Positions 26,496 through 34,182 of a stretch of DNA of 46,969 nt are shown in pieces. Below the pieces are notes generated by a model, which saw nothing but the letters and a program-made list of their open reading frames with translations, did no database searches and was not told where the DNA came from. A program made the position numbers and the translations under genes. Position 1 is the stretch's first letter. Each line of letters starts with the position of its first letter. This DNA is from Lachnospiraceae bacterium (GTDB taxonomy: Bacteria; Bacillota; Clostridia; Oscillospirales; CAG-272): assembly GCA_024404495.1 (NCBI GenBank), contig JAKSPT010000020.1:1-46969 (forward strand), read 5' to 3'.

Positions 26496-26853
26496 ATCTT
26501 CGGAACGCAGTTTCGTTCCGCGCGAAGCGGAAAGAAGACTGAACCTGATTGCCCGCGCTCTGCCGCATCTGAAAAGCGCTTCTCTCCGGAAGCAGGTCCT
26601 GACGGCGGAAAAACGGTACGCGCTCCTGTGTCCCGGGGCCCGCGTCATCCGTCCGCACCTGCCCGTGCTCTGCCGCGGAGAACGGTATCACACCTACCGT
26701 CTCTGTGCCGCGATCGGCAGAGAAAGGGCGCGATCCCTGTTTTACGGACACGGGAAAAATGAAGCCAGGGCGTTTCTTCTCCTTCAAAATACCGACCGTT
26801 CGCTCACGGAAGGGCTCCTTTTTACTCTGTTCCGGCAACGTCAAAAGCGATAA
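26488..26853 (+). CDS. Small basic hypothetical protein
   Basis: 121 residues, strongly basic (Arg/Lys-rich), no signal peptide or TM segment; I recognise no family. It starts at TTG 26488 with AAGGGGG seven bases upstream. That ribosome binding site is inside the preceding terminator-like hairpin, so translation may be off unless the hairpin is opened. Two other frames are open here too, which lowers confidence; this frame is the only one with a ribosome binding site in the right place. Nothing in the neighbourhood points to a role. Confidence 0.4.
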   Translation: MFLSSERSFVPREAERRLNLIARALPHLKSASLRKQVLTAEKRYALLCPGARVIRPHLPVLCRGERYHTYRLCAAIGRERARSLFYGHGKNEARAFLLLQNTDRSLTEGLLFTLFRQRQKR

Positions 26854-26886
26854 AAGCCGGCACATCGGAAAAACAGATTTTGTATA

Positions 26887-26953
26887 AAGAAACGGTTGAC
26901 AAAAAAAGTCGTTTCTTGTATAATATGATATATCTATATTTAATGATATAGAT
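26887..26953 (+). promoter_or_regulatory. liv operon promoter with two inverted repeats
   Basis: TTGACA (26896-26901), 17 nt, TATAAT (26919-26924). AAGAAACG (26887-26894) and CGTTTCTT (26910-26917) form an 8-bp inverted repeat straddling the -35. ATCTATAT (26932-26939) and ATATAGAT (26946-26953) form a second one at the expected transcript 5' end. The first is a candidate operator; the second could be an operator or a 5' stabilising hairpin. Confidence 0.8.
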
Positions 26954-27000
26954 TATCCTCAAACCCTGCTTTTCGCAGTGAAATGAAAAAGGAGTACATC

Positions 27001-28152
27001 ATGAAAAAAATTCTTTGCCTCGCCATTGCCCTCCTTATGATGGTTATGGCACTTGCTTCCTGCACCGGCGCGAAGAACGACGGCAAGAAGCTCGTCATCG
27101 GCGCTACCGGTCCTCTGACCGGTGACAACGCTTCCTACGGTATTTCCGTCAAGAAGGGCGCCGAGATCGCCGTTAAGGAGATCAACGCCGCCGGCGGCAT
27201 CAACGGCATCACCTTTGAGCTGATGTTCGAGGATGACGTCTGCGATCCCACCAACGCCGTCAACGCGTACAACACCCTGATGGACAAGGGTATGCAGGTC
27301 TCCCTCGGTGCCGTTACCTCCGGTGCCTGCGTCGCTCTGACCGAGGAAGCCAGAAAAGACGGCATCCTGATGATCACGCCCTCCGGTTCCCAGAAGGAAT
27401 GCACCCAGTACGACAACTGCTTCCGTATCTGCTTCACCGACCCTGACCAGGGTACCTACGCCGCCGACTTCATCTCCGACAACAATGTCGGTAAGAAGGT
27501 CGCCATCATCTACGACAAGTCCAACGACTACTCCAACGGTATCTACACCAACTTCGTCACCGAAGCCGGCAAGAAGAACCTCGAGATCGTTACCTCCCAG
27601 TCCTACACCAACCAGTCCAACACCGACTTCTCCGTTCAGCTTCAGGCTGTCAAGGAAAGCGGCGCCGATCTGCTTTTCCTCCCGATTTACTACGCTGACG
27701 CCGGTCTGATCCTCACGCAGGCTGCTCAGAAAGAGCTGAACGTCATTTTCTTCGGCGTTGACGGTATGGACGGTATCATCAAGCAGATGGGCGAAGACAA
27801 AGCCGCTCTCACCGAGGGCGTTATGCTTCTCACTCCCTTTGCCGCCGATTCTTCCGATCCCAAGGTCGTCAGCTTCGTCAAGGTCTTCAAGGAGACCTAC
27901 AACAACGAGACTCCCGACCAGTTCGCCGCTGACGGCTACGACGCCATCTACGCGATCGCTGAGGCTCTCAAGTACACCGGCATCACCGATACCACCGTTG
28001 CCGATCTGAATGAAAAGATGGTCGGCGCCATGACCAATATCACCCTCGAGGGTGTCACCGGTAAGATGACCTGGTCCGCTGACGGCGAAGCCTCCAAGTC
28101 CGCTACCGCCGTTGTCATCAACAACAGCAAATACGTCGCTTACTCGAAGTAA
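27001..28152 (+). CDS. livJ: Branched-chain amino acid ABC transporter, substrate-binding lipoprotein
   Basis: 383 residues from ATG 27001, which has AAAGGAG at good spacing; the in-frame ATG at 26983 lies on the wrong side of that site. A lipoprotein signal ends in the lipobox ALASC. The rest is a type I periplasmic-binding fold (Peripla_BP_6): IGATGPLTGDNASYG at the start, SQKE..Q and the Asp/Tyr ligand loops typical of LivJ. It binds Leu/Ile/Val or a related amino acid outside the membrane. Codon use is strongly biased to a few C-ending codons, as for a highly expressed gene. First gene of livJHMGF. Confidence 0.94.
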   Translation: MKKILCLAIALLMMVMALASCTGAKNDGKKLVIGATGPLTGDNASYGISVKKGAEIAVKEINAAGGINGITFELMFEDDVCDPTNAVNAYNTLMDKGMQVSLGAVTSGACVALTEEARKDGILMITPSGSQKECTQYDNCFRICFTDPDQGTYAADFISDNNVGKKVAIIYDKSNDYSNGIYTNFVTEAGKKNLEIVTSQSYTNQSNTDFSVQLQAVKESGADLLFLPIYYADAGLILTQAAQKELNVIFFGVDGMDGIIKQMGEDKAALTEGVMLLTPFAADSSDPKVVSFVKVFKETYNNETPDQFAADGYDAIYAIAEALKYTGITDTTVADLNEKMVGAMTNITLEGVTGKMTWSADGEASKSATAVVINNSKYVAYSK

Positions 28153-28186
28153 TCGCGGCGGAACCCGAACCTTATATTGAATCCGT

Positions 28187-28216
28187 TTCCCTCCCGCCGG
28201 ATCCGGCGGGAGGGAA
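28187..28216 (+). other. 30-nt perfect palindrome after livJ (intercistronic hairpin)
   Basis: TTCCCTCCCGCCGGA followed by its exact complement, 28187-28216. The G/C-rich stem has no T-run after it, so it is more likely a 3'-end stabiliser or partial attenuator than a full terminator. Confidence 0.75.
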
Positions 28217-28272
28217 TCCCCTTGTCAGACGAAGGGGATCTTGAAGCAAAAATCGGAAAGGATCGATCCTTT
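28216..28272 (+). promoter_or_regulatory. Two further hairpins before livH, the second holding its ribosome binding site
   Basis: ATCCCCTT (28216-28223) with AAGGGGAT (28232-28239), 8-nt loop, sequesters an AAGGGG. The palindrome AAAGGATC-GATCCTTT (28257-28272) contains the AAAGGA nearest the livH ATG at 28274. Confidence 0.6.
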
Positions 28273-28273
28273 T

Positions 28274-29149
28274 ATGGAATTTCTGTCAAATCTGATCAGC
28301 GGACTGTCTCTGGGAGCCATATACGCGCTGATCGCCCTCGGGTACACCATGGTGTACGGTATCGCAAAAATGCTGAACTTTGCGCACGGCGACGTCATTA
28401 TGATCGGCGCCTTCACGGTGCTCGCAACGGTCGCCACCGCCGGTTTCCCATGGTACATCGGCATCATCGCGAGTGTCATCGTATGTACCGTTCTCGGTGT
28501 CACCATTGAGAAGATCGCGTACAAACCTCTCCGGAAAGCAAATCCGCTTTCGGTACTGATTACCGCGATCGGTGTCAGTTACTTCCTGCAAAGCGTCGCG
28601 CTTCTGATTTTCGGCTCCGGCAAACAGAGCTTTCCGACGGTCATCAAGGCGAATCCCATCAAGCTCGGCAGCCTGATCATTCAGGGCAATTCGGTCGTGA
28701 CCCTTATCATCACCACGATCATCATGGTCGTTCTGACGCTCTTTATCAACAAGACCAGGCTCGGCAAGGCGATGCGCGCCGTTTCCGAGGATAAGGACGC
28801 GGCGGAGCTGATGGGCATCAGCGTCAACCGCACGATTTCGCTCACCTTTGCGATCGGTTCCGCGCTTGCCGCCGTCGCCGGTATTTTCTACGGCTCCACT
28901 TACGGCTTCGTTGACCCCTACGCCGGTGCGATGCCGGGTATCAAGGCGTTCGTTGCCGCCGTCTTCGGCGGGATCGGCTCCATTCCGGGCGCAATGCTCG
29001 GCGGTATCCTCCTCGGCATCATTGAGAACCTTTCCAAGGCCTACATTTCCACCGACCTTGCCGACGCGATCGTCTTCGGCGTTCTGATCGTCGTTCTGAT
29101 CGTGAAGCCCACCGGACTTCTCGGCAAGAAAATCAGAGAGAAGGTGTGA
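28274..29149 (+). CDS. livH: Branched-chain amino acid ABC transporter permease LivH
   Basis: 291 residues with eight or so TM helices. The start at MEFLSNLISG matches the usual LivH N-terminus; a TTG at 28241 would add 11 residues. GYTMVYGIAKMLNFAHGDVIMIGAF is cut here to its key part, the LNFAHGD motif at ~35, a hallmark of LivH. Together with LivM it forms the membrane channel. The ribosome binding site (AAAGGA) lies in a palindrome, so translation may depend on local RNA opening. Its stop codon overlaps the possible livM start region. Confidence 0.95.
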   Translation: MEFLSNLISGLSLGAIYALIALGYTMVYGIAKMLNFAHGDVIMIGAFTVLATVATAGFPWYIGIIASVIVCTVLGVTIEKIAYKPLRKANPLSVLITAIGVSYFLQSVALLIFGSGKQSFPTVIKANPIKLGSLIIQGNSVVTLIITTIIMVVLTLFINKTRLGKAMRAVSEDKDAAELMGISVNRTISLTFAIGSALAAVAGIFYGSTYGFVDPYAGAMPGIKAFVAAVFGGIGSIPGAMLGGILLGIIENLSKAYISTDLADAIVFGVLIVVLIVKPTGLLGKKIREKV

Positions 29150-29151
29150 CA

Positions 29152-30153
29152 GTGAAATTCCTTCAGAAAATGAGCAAGGATATGAAAGACCGTCTCATCA
29201 CCTTCGGGATCCTGTTCGGTGCATTCCTTATCGTCGAAATCCTGATCCTGACCGGCGGTGCCTCGAGACATCTTCAGGCAATGCTGATCCCGATCTGCAT
29301 CAATATGCTGCTTGCCGTTTCGCTGAACCTTACGGTCGGCTTCCTCGGTGAGCTGACGCTCGGTCACGCGGGCTTTATGTCGGTCGGTGCTTACGCCGGC
29401 TGTCTGTTCTCGATCTACTGCAAGGATCTCCTTCCCGTATTCATCCGCTATCCGCTCGCGATGCTGATCGGCGGTGCAGTTGCCGCGGTCTTCGGTATCC
29501 TCATCGGGATCCCGGTCCTCCGTCTGAAGGGCGACTACCTCGCGATCGTCACGCTCGCGTTCGGTGAGATCATCCGCTCGGTCATCATCAACCTCGACTT
29601 CCTCGGCGGTGCCGCGGGTCTGAAGGGAACCCCGCAGGACGCGACCTTCATTTCGTCGTTCGCCGTCGTCGTAATCTCGGTCCTTCTGATCCTCAACTTC
29701 CTGAACAGCAAGAGCGGCCGCGCGATCAAATCGATCCGCGACAACCGCATCGCTTCCGAATCCTGCGGCGTTCAGATCACCTATTACAAGATGCTCGCCT
29801 TCGTCTTCTCCGCCTTCTTCGCGGGGATCGCCGGCGTCATCTACGGTCACAACCTGAACATTCTGACCGCCGATACCTTTGACTACAACAAATCCATTGA
29901 GATCCTGCTGATCGTCGTTCTCGGCGGTATGGGCTCGATCCGCGGCTCGGTCATCGCCGCCGTCATCATTACGGCGCTGCCCGAAGCGCTCCGCGGTCTC
30001 GACAAGTACCGCATGGTCATCTACGCGGTCCTTCTGATCGCCATCATGATCTTCAACAGCTCCGAGTTCGGCAAACGCATCCGTGAGAAATACGATCCGA
30101 AAAAGCTTTTCGCAAAGAAAAACGCCGTGAAGAAGGAGAACGCAGATGAATAA
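29152..30153 (+). CDS. livM: Branched-chain amino acid ABC transporter permease LivM
   Basis: About 333 residues with nine or ten TM helices. LivM features are LNLTVGFLGELTLGHAGFM and, near the C-terminus, VLGGMGSIRGSV, the cytosolic coupling region that meets the ATPases. GTG 29152 has AAGG seven bases upstream; GTG 29146, which overlaps the livH stop, is an alternative. The C-terminal tail is Lys-rich. It overlaps livG by 8 nt. Confidence 0.94.
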   Translation: MKFLQKMSKDMKDRLITFGILFGAFLIVEILILTGGASRHLQAMLIPICINMLLAVSLNLTVGFLGELTLGHAGFMSVGAYAGCLFSIYCKDLLPVFIRYPLAMLIGGAVAAVFGILIGIPVLRLKGDYLAIVTLAFGEIIRSVIINLDFLGGAAGLKGTPQDATFISSFAVVVISVLLILNFLNSKSGRAIKSIRDNRIASESCGVQITYYKMLAFVFSAFFAGIAGVIYGHNLNILTADTFDYNKSIEILLIVVLGGMGSIRGSVIAAVIITALPEALRGLDKYRMVIYAVLLIAIMIFNSSEFGKRIREKYDPKKLFAKKNAVKKENADE

Positions 30154-30988
30154 TCAGAGAGAACGAACCAAAATGGTTCCGGTCCCTTCGCACTCCATCA
30201 TTCCGGAACGCGACGCGAATTTCCTTCCCATCCTCGAGGTCAGCCATCTCGGCATTAACTTCAACGGACTGAAAGCGGTCGACGATTTCAATCTTACCGT
30301 CGGCAGGACCGAGATCGCCGGTCTGATCGGACCGAACGGTGCAGGGAAGACCACCGTCTTCAATCTGCTGACCAACGTCTATCAGCCGACCAACGGCTCC
30401 ATCATGCTCGACGGTTATAATACCGCAGGCAAGACGACCGAGCAGGTCAACCGTATGGGCATTGCCCGTACCTTCCAGAATATCCGTCTGTTCTCCAATA
30501 TGAGCGTTCTCGACAACGTCAAGGTCGGTCTTCACAACTCGATCAAGACCTCCCTCGGCGCGTCCCTCCTGCGTCTCCCGAGTTATTACAGAAACGAGAA
30601 GATCGCAAACGAAAGAGCGCTTGAGCTGCTTTCCATCTTCAAAATGGAAAACGCTGCCTACGACAAGGCGGGCAGCCTTCCTTACGGTGCGCAGAGACGG
30701 CTTGAGATCGTCCGCGCGCTTGCGACCAATCCCGGCATCATCCTGCTCGACGAGCCCGCAGCGGGCATGAACCCTTCCGAAACGGCGGAGCTGATGGAGA
30801 ACATCCGCATGATCCGCGACACCTTCCATATCGCCGTGATGCTGATCGAGCACGATATGAACCTCGTTATGGGCATCTGCGAAGGGATCTGCGTGCTGAA
30901 CTACGGCAGGGTCATCGCAAAGGGCACGCCGGACGAAATCGTCTCGAACCCCGTCGTCATCGAAGCGTATCTCGGAAAGAAGGATTGA
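30146..30988 (+). CDS. livG: Branched-chain amino acid ABC transporter ATPase LivG
   Basis: 280 residues. An unusual ~28-residue N-terminal extension precedes the ABC domain. Walker A is GPNGAGKTT, the signature is YGAQRRLEIVRAL (LivG-type) and Walker B is IILLDEPAAGM, with the H-loop in LIEHDM. With LivF it powers uptake. The start ATG 30146 has AAGGAG upstream and overlaps livM. Confidence 0.94.
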   Translation: MNNQRERTKMVPVPSHSIIPERDANFLPILEVSHLGINFNGLKAVDDFNLTVGRTEIAGLIGPNGAGKTTVFNLLTNVYQPTNGSIMLDGYNTAGKTTEQVNRMGIARTFQNIRLFSNMSVLDNVKVGLHNSIKTSLGASLLRLPSYYRNEKIANERALELLSIFKMENAAYDKAGSLPYGAQRRLEIVRALATNPGIILLDEPAAGMNPSETAELMENIRMIRDTFHIAVMLIEHDMNLVMGICEGICVLNYGRVIAKGTPDEIVSNPVVIEAYLGKKD

Positions 30989-30992
30989 CAAA

Positions 30993-31694
30993 ATGATGCT
31001 TGAAGCCAATCATCTGAACGTATATTACGGAAACATCCACGCGCTCAAGGACGTCTCCTTCTCGGTCGGGGAAGGAGAGATCGTCGCGCTGATCGGCGCG
31101 AACGGCGCGGGCAAAAGCACGACGCTGAAAACGATCTCCGGTATGCTCCGCTCCCAGACCGGTTCCATTTCGTTCCTCGGTGAGGATATCTCCAAGACCG
31201 AATCCTTCCGTATGGTCAATAAAGGACTTGCCCACGTTCCCGAGGGAAGACGCATCTTCCAGCAGATGCCCGTTATGGAAAACCTCGAAATGGGCGCTTA
31301 CACGTCCAAGGGCGATATCACCGAAGGCATAAAGGAAGTCTTCCGCCATTTTCCCCGCCTTGAGGAAAGAAAAAAGCAGATTGCGGGAACGCTTTCCGGC
31401 GGTGAGCAGCAGATGCTCGCGATCGGCCGTGCCATGATGAGCAAGCCGAAGCTTCTGATGCTTGACGAGCCCTCGATGGGTCTTGCGCCGATCCTCGTGG
31501 AGGAGATCTTTGAGATCATCCGTCTGTTCCACGAAGCGGGAACGACCATACTTCTGGTCGAACAGAACGCGGGAAAAGCCCTCGCGATAGCGAACCGGGC
31601 GTACGTTCTGGAATCCGGCAGGATCGCGCTTACCGGCACCGGCGCGGAGCTGATGCAGTCCGAAGCGATCAAAAAAGCGTATCTCGGCGGATAA
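30993..31694 (+). CDS. livF: Branched-chain amino acid ABC transporter ATPase LivF
   Basis: 233 residues, normal LivF length. Walker A is GANGAGKST, the signature is LSGGEQQMLAIGRAMM, and Walker B is LLMLDEPSMGLAP, the typical LivF form. It starts 4 nt after livG and is followed by a strong terminator, which closes the operon. Confidence 0.95.
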   Translation: MMLEANHLNVYYGNIHALKDVSFSVGEGEIVALIGANGAGKSTTLKTISGMLRSQTGSISFLGEDISKTESFRMVNKGLAHVPEGRRIFQQMPVMENLEMGAYTSKGDITEGIKEVFRHFPRLEERKKQIAGTLSGGEQQMLAIGRAMMSKPKLLMLDEPSMGLAPILVEEIFEIIRLFHEAGTTILLVEQNAGKALAIANRAYVLESGRIALTGTGAELMQSEAIKKAYLGG

Positions 31695-31701
31695 ATCTGA
31701 A

Positions 31702-31735
31702 TCGGCTGCTGAATTATCGGCAGCCGAATTTTTGG
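31702..31735 (+). terminator. Terminator of the liv operon
   Basis: TCGGCTGC (31702-31709) and GCAGCCGA (31720-31727), then ATTTTT. The tail runs into the ribosome binding site of the next gene. Confidence 0.85.
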
Positions 31736-31743
31736 TGGAGAAT

Positions 31744-32973
31744 ATGAAACAGCAAAGAAATTTTCCGATCCTCGTCGTTTCCCCGAAGGGGGAACGCACG
31801 CTGAAATCCGGGCATCCGTGGGTCTACGACAACGTGATCACGAAGCAGCTCGGTGATTTTCCGAACGGCTGCCTTGCCGACGTCGTCGGTGAAAAGGGCA
31901 ATTATCTCGGAACGGGACTATACAGCGAAAAGAGTAAGATCCGTCTCCGTCTGCTTTCCGACAACGCGAACGAAACCTTCCGTGACGCCTTTTTTGAGCG
32001 CCGCGTACGGTACGCGATCGAATACAGAAGACAAGTCATGGGTGACGATTTCGGCGCCTGCAGGCTGATTTTCGGCGAATCCGACGGTCTGCCCGGCGTT
32101 ACGGTCGACCTCTTCAACGATCTTCTTTCCGCAGAGATCCTATCCTTCGGGATGGAGCAGCGGAAAGACGTGATCTACCGCGCGCTTGCCTCCGTTCTGA
32201 AGGAATGCGGCGTAGAGATCCGCGGTATCTTCGAGCGGAACGAGTCGCAGATCCGCACGCTCGAAGGGCTTCCGACCGGAAAAGGCTGGTACGAAAGCGA
32301 AAGCATTCCTCACTCCGGGGCGCCCGTGACCGAGATCACGGAAAACGGCATCCGCTATACCGTTGACGTGGAAAACGGGCAGAAGACCGGCTTCTTCCTC
32401 GATCAGAAGTACAACCGGAAAGCCGTAATGCGCCTCGCGAAGGGCAAGCGCGTACTCGACTGCTTCACCCACACCGGTTCCTTCGCGCTGAACGCAGCGA
32501 TGGGCGGGGCGGAATGGGTCACCGCCGTCGATATCTCCGAAACCGCCGTTAAAATGGCAAACGAAAACGCCGTTCTGAACGGTCTCGACGGGAAAATGAG
32601 TTTCGTCTGTGCCGACGTTTTTGATCTTCTCCCAAAGCTCGCAGAGGAAGGGAAGAAACCGTACGATTTCATCATCCTCGACCCGCCTGCCTTCACCAAG
32701 AGCCGGAAAACTGTCGGGAATGCAGAGAAAGGCTATAAGGAGATCAATTACCGGGCGCTGAAGCTTCTGCCGCGCGGCGGCTATTTTGCCACCTGCTCGT
32801 GCTCTCATTTCATGCGGAACGATCTCTTCGTCGAAATGCTGAAAAGCGCCGCTGCCGATGCGGGCGTTTCCCTGAAGCAGATCGAAATGCGTCAGCAGTG
32901 TCCCGATCACCCGATCCTGTGGAACGTTCCGGAAACCGATTACCTGAAATTCTATCTCTTCCAGATCGTATAA
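31744..32973 (+). CDS. rlmI: RlmI-like class I SAM 23S rRNA (cytosine-C5) methyltransferase
   Basis: About 409 residues. The N-terminal PUA domain covers about 1-75 (KGERTLKSGHPWVYDN), then a linker region and a Rossmann methyltransferase. The SAM site is VLDCFTHTGSFAL, the acidic strand end is VTAVDIS, and the motif IV is DFIILDPPAF. The conserved Cys pair of this family is in TCSCSHF. It methylates C1962-equivalent of 23S rRNA by family. GGTGGAG precedes the ATG at short spacing; TTG 31732 and GTG 31735 are in frame. Confidence 0.88.
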   Translation: MKQQRNFPILVVSPKGERTLKSGHPWVYDNVITKQLGDFPNGCLADVVGEKGNYLGTGLYSEKSKIRLRLLSDNANETFRDAFFERRVRYAIEYRRQVMGDDFGACRLIFGESDGLPGVTVDLFNDLLSAEILSFGMEQRKDVIYRALASVLKECGVEIRGIFERNESQIRTLEGLPTGKGWYESESIPHSGAPVTEITENGIRYTVDVENGQKTGFFLDQKYNRKAVMRLAKGKRVLDCFTHTGSFALNAAMGGAEWVTAVDISETAVKMANENAVLNGLDGKMSFVCADVFDLLPKLAEEGKKPYDFIILDPPAFTKSRKTVGNAEKGYKEINYRALKLLPRGGYFATCSCSHFMRNDLFVEMLKSAAADAGVSLKQIEMRQQCPDHPILWNVPETDYLKFYLFQIV

Positions 32974-32974
32974 C

Positions 32975-33015
32975 AAAACTCCGTTGATTGCCGGAAGGCT
33001 TTCAACGGAGTTTTT
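32975..33015. terminator. Bidirectional terminator after rlmI
   Basis: AAAACTCCGTTGA (32975-32987) and TCAACGGAGTTTT (33002-33014) form a 13-bp stem between convergent genes. Confidence 0.85.
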
Positions 33016-33018
33016 AAT

Positions 33019-33243
33019 TCAGCGGTCGAGGTCTCTGTCGTTGATCTCGTCAAGTGCGGGACGGAAGAGCAGGGAAACGCACCATACGGCGGCAAGACCG
33101 ACGAGCGTATAGATCACACGTGCGAGCATCGTTTCCGCGCCGCCGCAGATCCAGGCGACGAGATCAAAACGGAAGATGCCGACGCTGCCCCAGTTCAGTC
33201 CGCCGATGATGGCGAGAACGAGCGCGATTCGATCCATGATCAT
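33019..33243 (-). CDS. DUF378 small membrane protein
   Basis: 74 residues from ATG 33243 (AAAGGAG about 11 nt upstream); the frame is open to 33276, but that longer start has no ribosome binding site. Two TM helices; the AIIGGLNWGSVG motif and a closing RVIYTLVGLAAV helix define DUF378. Function unknown. Last of a group with the DUF4097-like and DUF1700-like genes on the same strand. Confidence 0.85.
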   Translation of the reverse strand: MIMDRIALVLAIIGGLNWGSVGIFRFDLVAWICGGAETMLARVIYTLVGLAAVWCVSLLFRPALDEINDRDLDR

Positions 33244-33321
33244 TGCAGGCAAATCTCCTTTACTGATATTCTGCATTTAGTATCGGAGGATCTGCCCGGT
33301 TTTATTCATTTAATTCCGAAA

Positions 33322-34182
33322 TCAGTTCTGAATATCGACGATCACGGCGCTGCCCTTGACGAGGTTGACGGTGACCGAGGTCTCCGCTGCGGGAGAAGTG
33401 AGGTTATACGCCGTGCCGAGATTCTCGGAGTTGACGGTGATCGTACCTTCCTCGGTTTTCAGCGCGTAGGAGGTCGCGCTTGCGCGCGCGGTGGAGTTGA
33501 GCTGGAAGCTGCCTTCCCCGATACCGACGGTCAGCTCCGCAAAGGAGGAGCCGCGCACGGAAGCGTCGCCCTTTTCGTCAATGCTGAATTCCACCTTCTT
33601 CGCGTTTCTGCAGTTGGAGAATTCGATTTTGCCGTTTGAGATGGAGATATCGTAATCGGCGGCGACCGAAACGCCGGTCGCGAAGATATCGCCTTTTCCC
33701 GCGCTGATCTCAAACGATTCCAGCGTGGAGAAATCGGAAACGTAGACGTTGACAGACGCTTTGCCGGATTTCAGATTCTTGAGATTCCGGTAATGTCTCA
33801 GCCCGAGGAACTGTTCGCCCTTGCCGTTCAGGTTCAGAAGGGAAAGGATATCGGTATCGTTGCTGATCGAGATGGTATCCTCGGTCTGATTATGCGTGAA
33901 GGTATTGATCTTAAAGTTGACGAGCTCGATCTTCGTCTCCTCGGCGCCGCCGATGATATTGACGTCGGTACCGACGAGCTCAAGAGATATCTTTTTGATC
34001 CCGTTTTCGACCTTGAAGGTGGTGATAAGGTTGCCGTCTTCATCCGTGCTTTGGAAAAAGAGGTCGATCCCCTGCTTTTCCGCCATTCCGGAGGCAGTCG
34101 AGCAGACGAACACGCCGAACACGATCAGAACGATCGAGAAAACGAGCATAATAATTGACGTCGGTTTCATCTGCCGGTACAC
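33322..34182 (-). CDS. DUF4097-like beta-helix envelope protein
   Basis: 286 residues. One N-terminal TM segment (about 10-30) is followed by a repeated-strand extracellular domain with alternating short beta strands (SFEISAGKGDI, DISISNGKIEF and similar), the hallmark of DUF4097/DUF2807 beta-helix proteins. Its start overlaps the end of the DUF1700-like gene by 16 nt. Function is unknown; such pairs often belong to envelope-stress systems. Confidence 0.72.
   Translation of the reverse strand: MYRQMKPTSIIMLVFSIVLIVFGVFVCSTASGMAEKQGIDLFFQSTDEDGNLITTFKVENGIKKISLELVGTDVNIIGGAEETKIELVNFKINTFTHNQTEDTISISNDTDILSLLNLNGKGEQFLGLRHYRNLKNLKSGKASVNVYVSDFSTLESFEISAGKGDIFATGVSVAADYDISISNGKIEFSNCRNAKKVEFSIDEKGDASVRGSSFAELTVGIGEGSFQLNSTARASATSYALKTEEGTITVNSENLGTAYNLTSPAAETSVTVNLVKGSAVIVDIQN

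Noticed and set aside
26418..26762. Alternative 114-residue ORF overlapping the small basic ORF
   Set aside because: It begins inside the GT2-GtrA gene, has no ribosome binding site and reads as an Arg/Pro/Ser-rich shadow.
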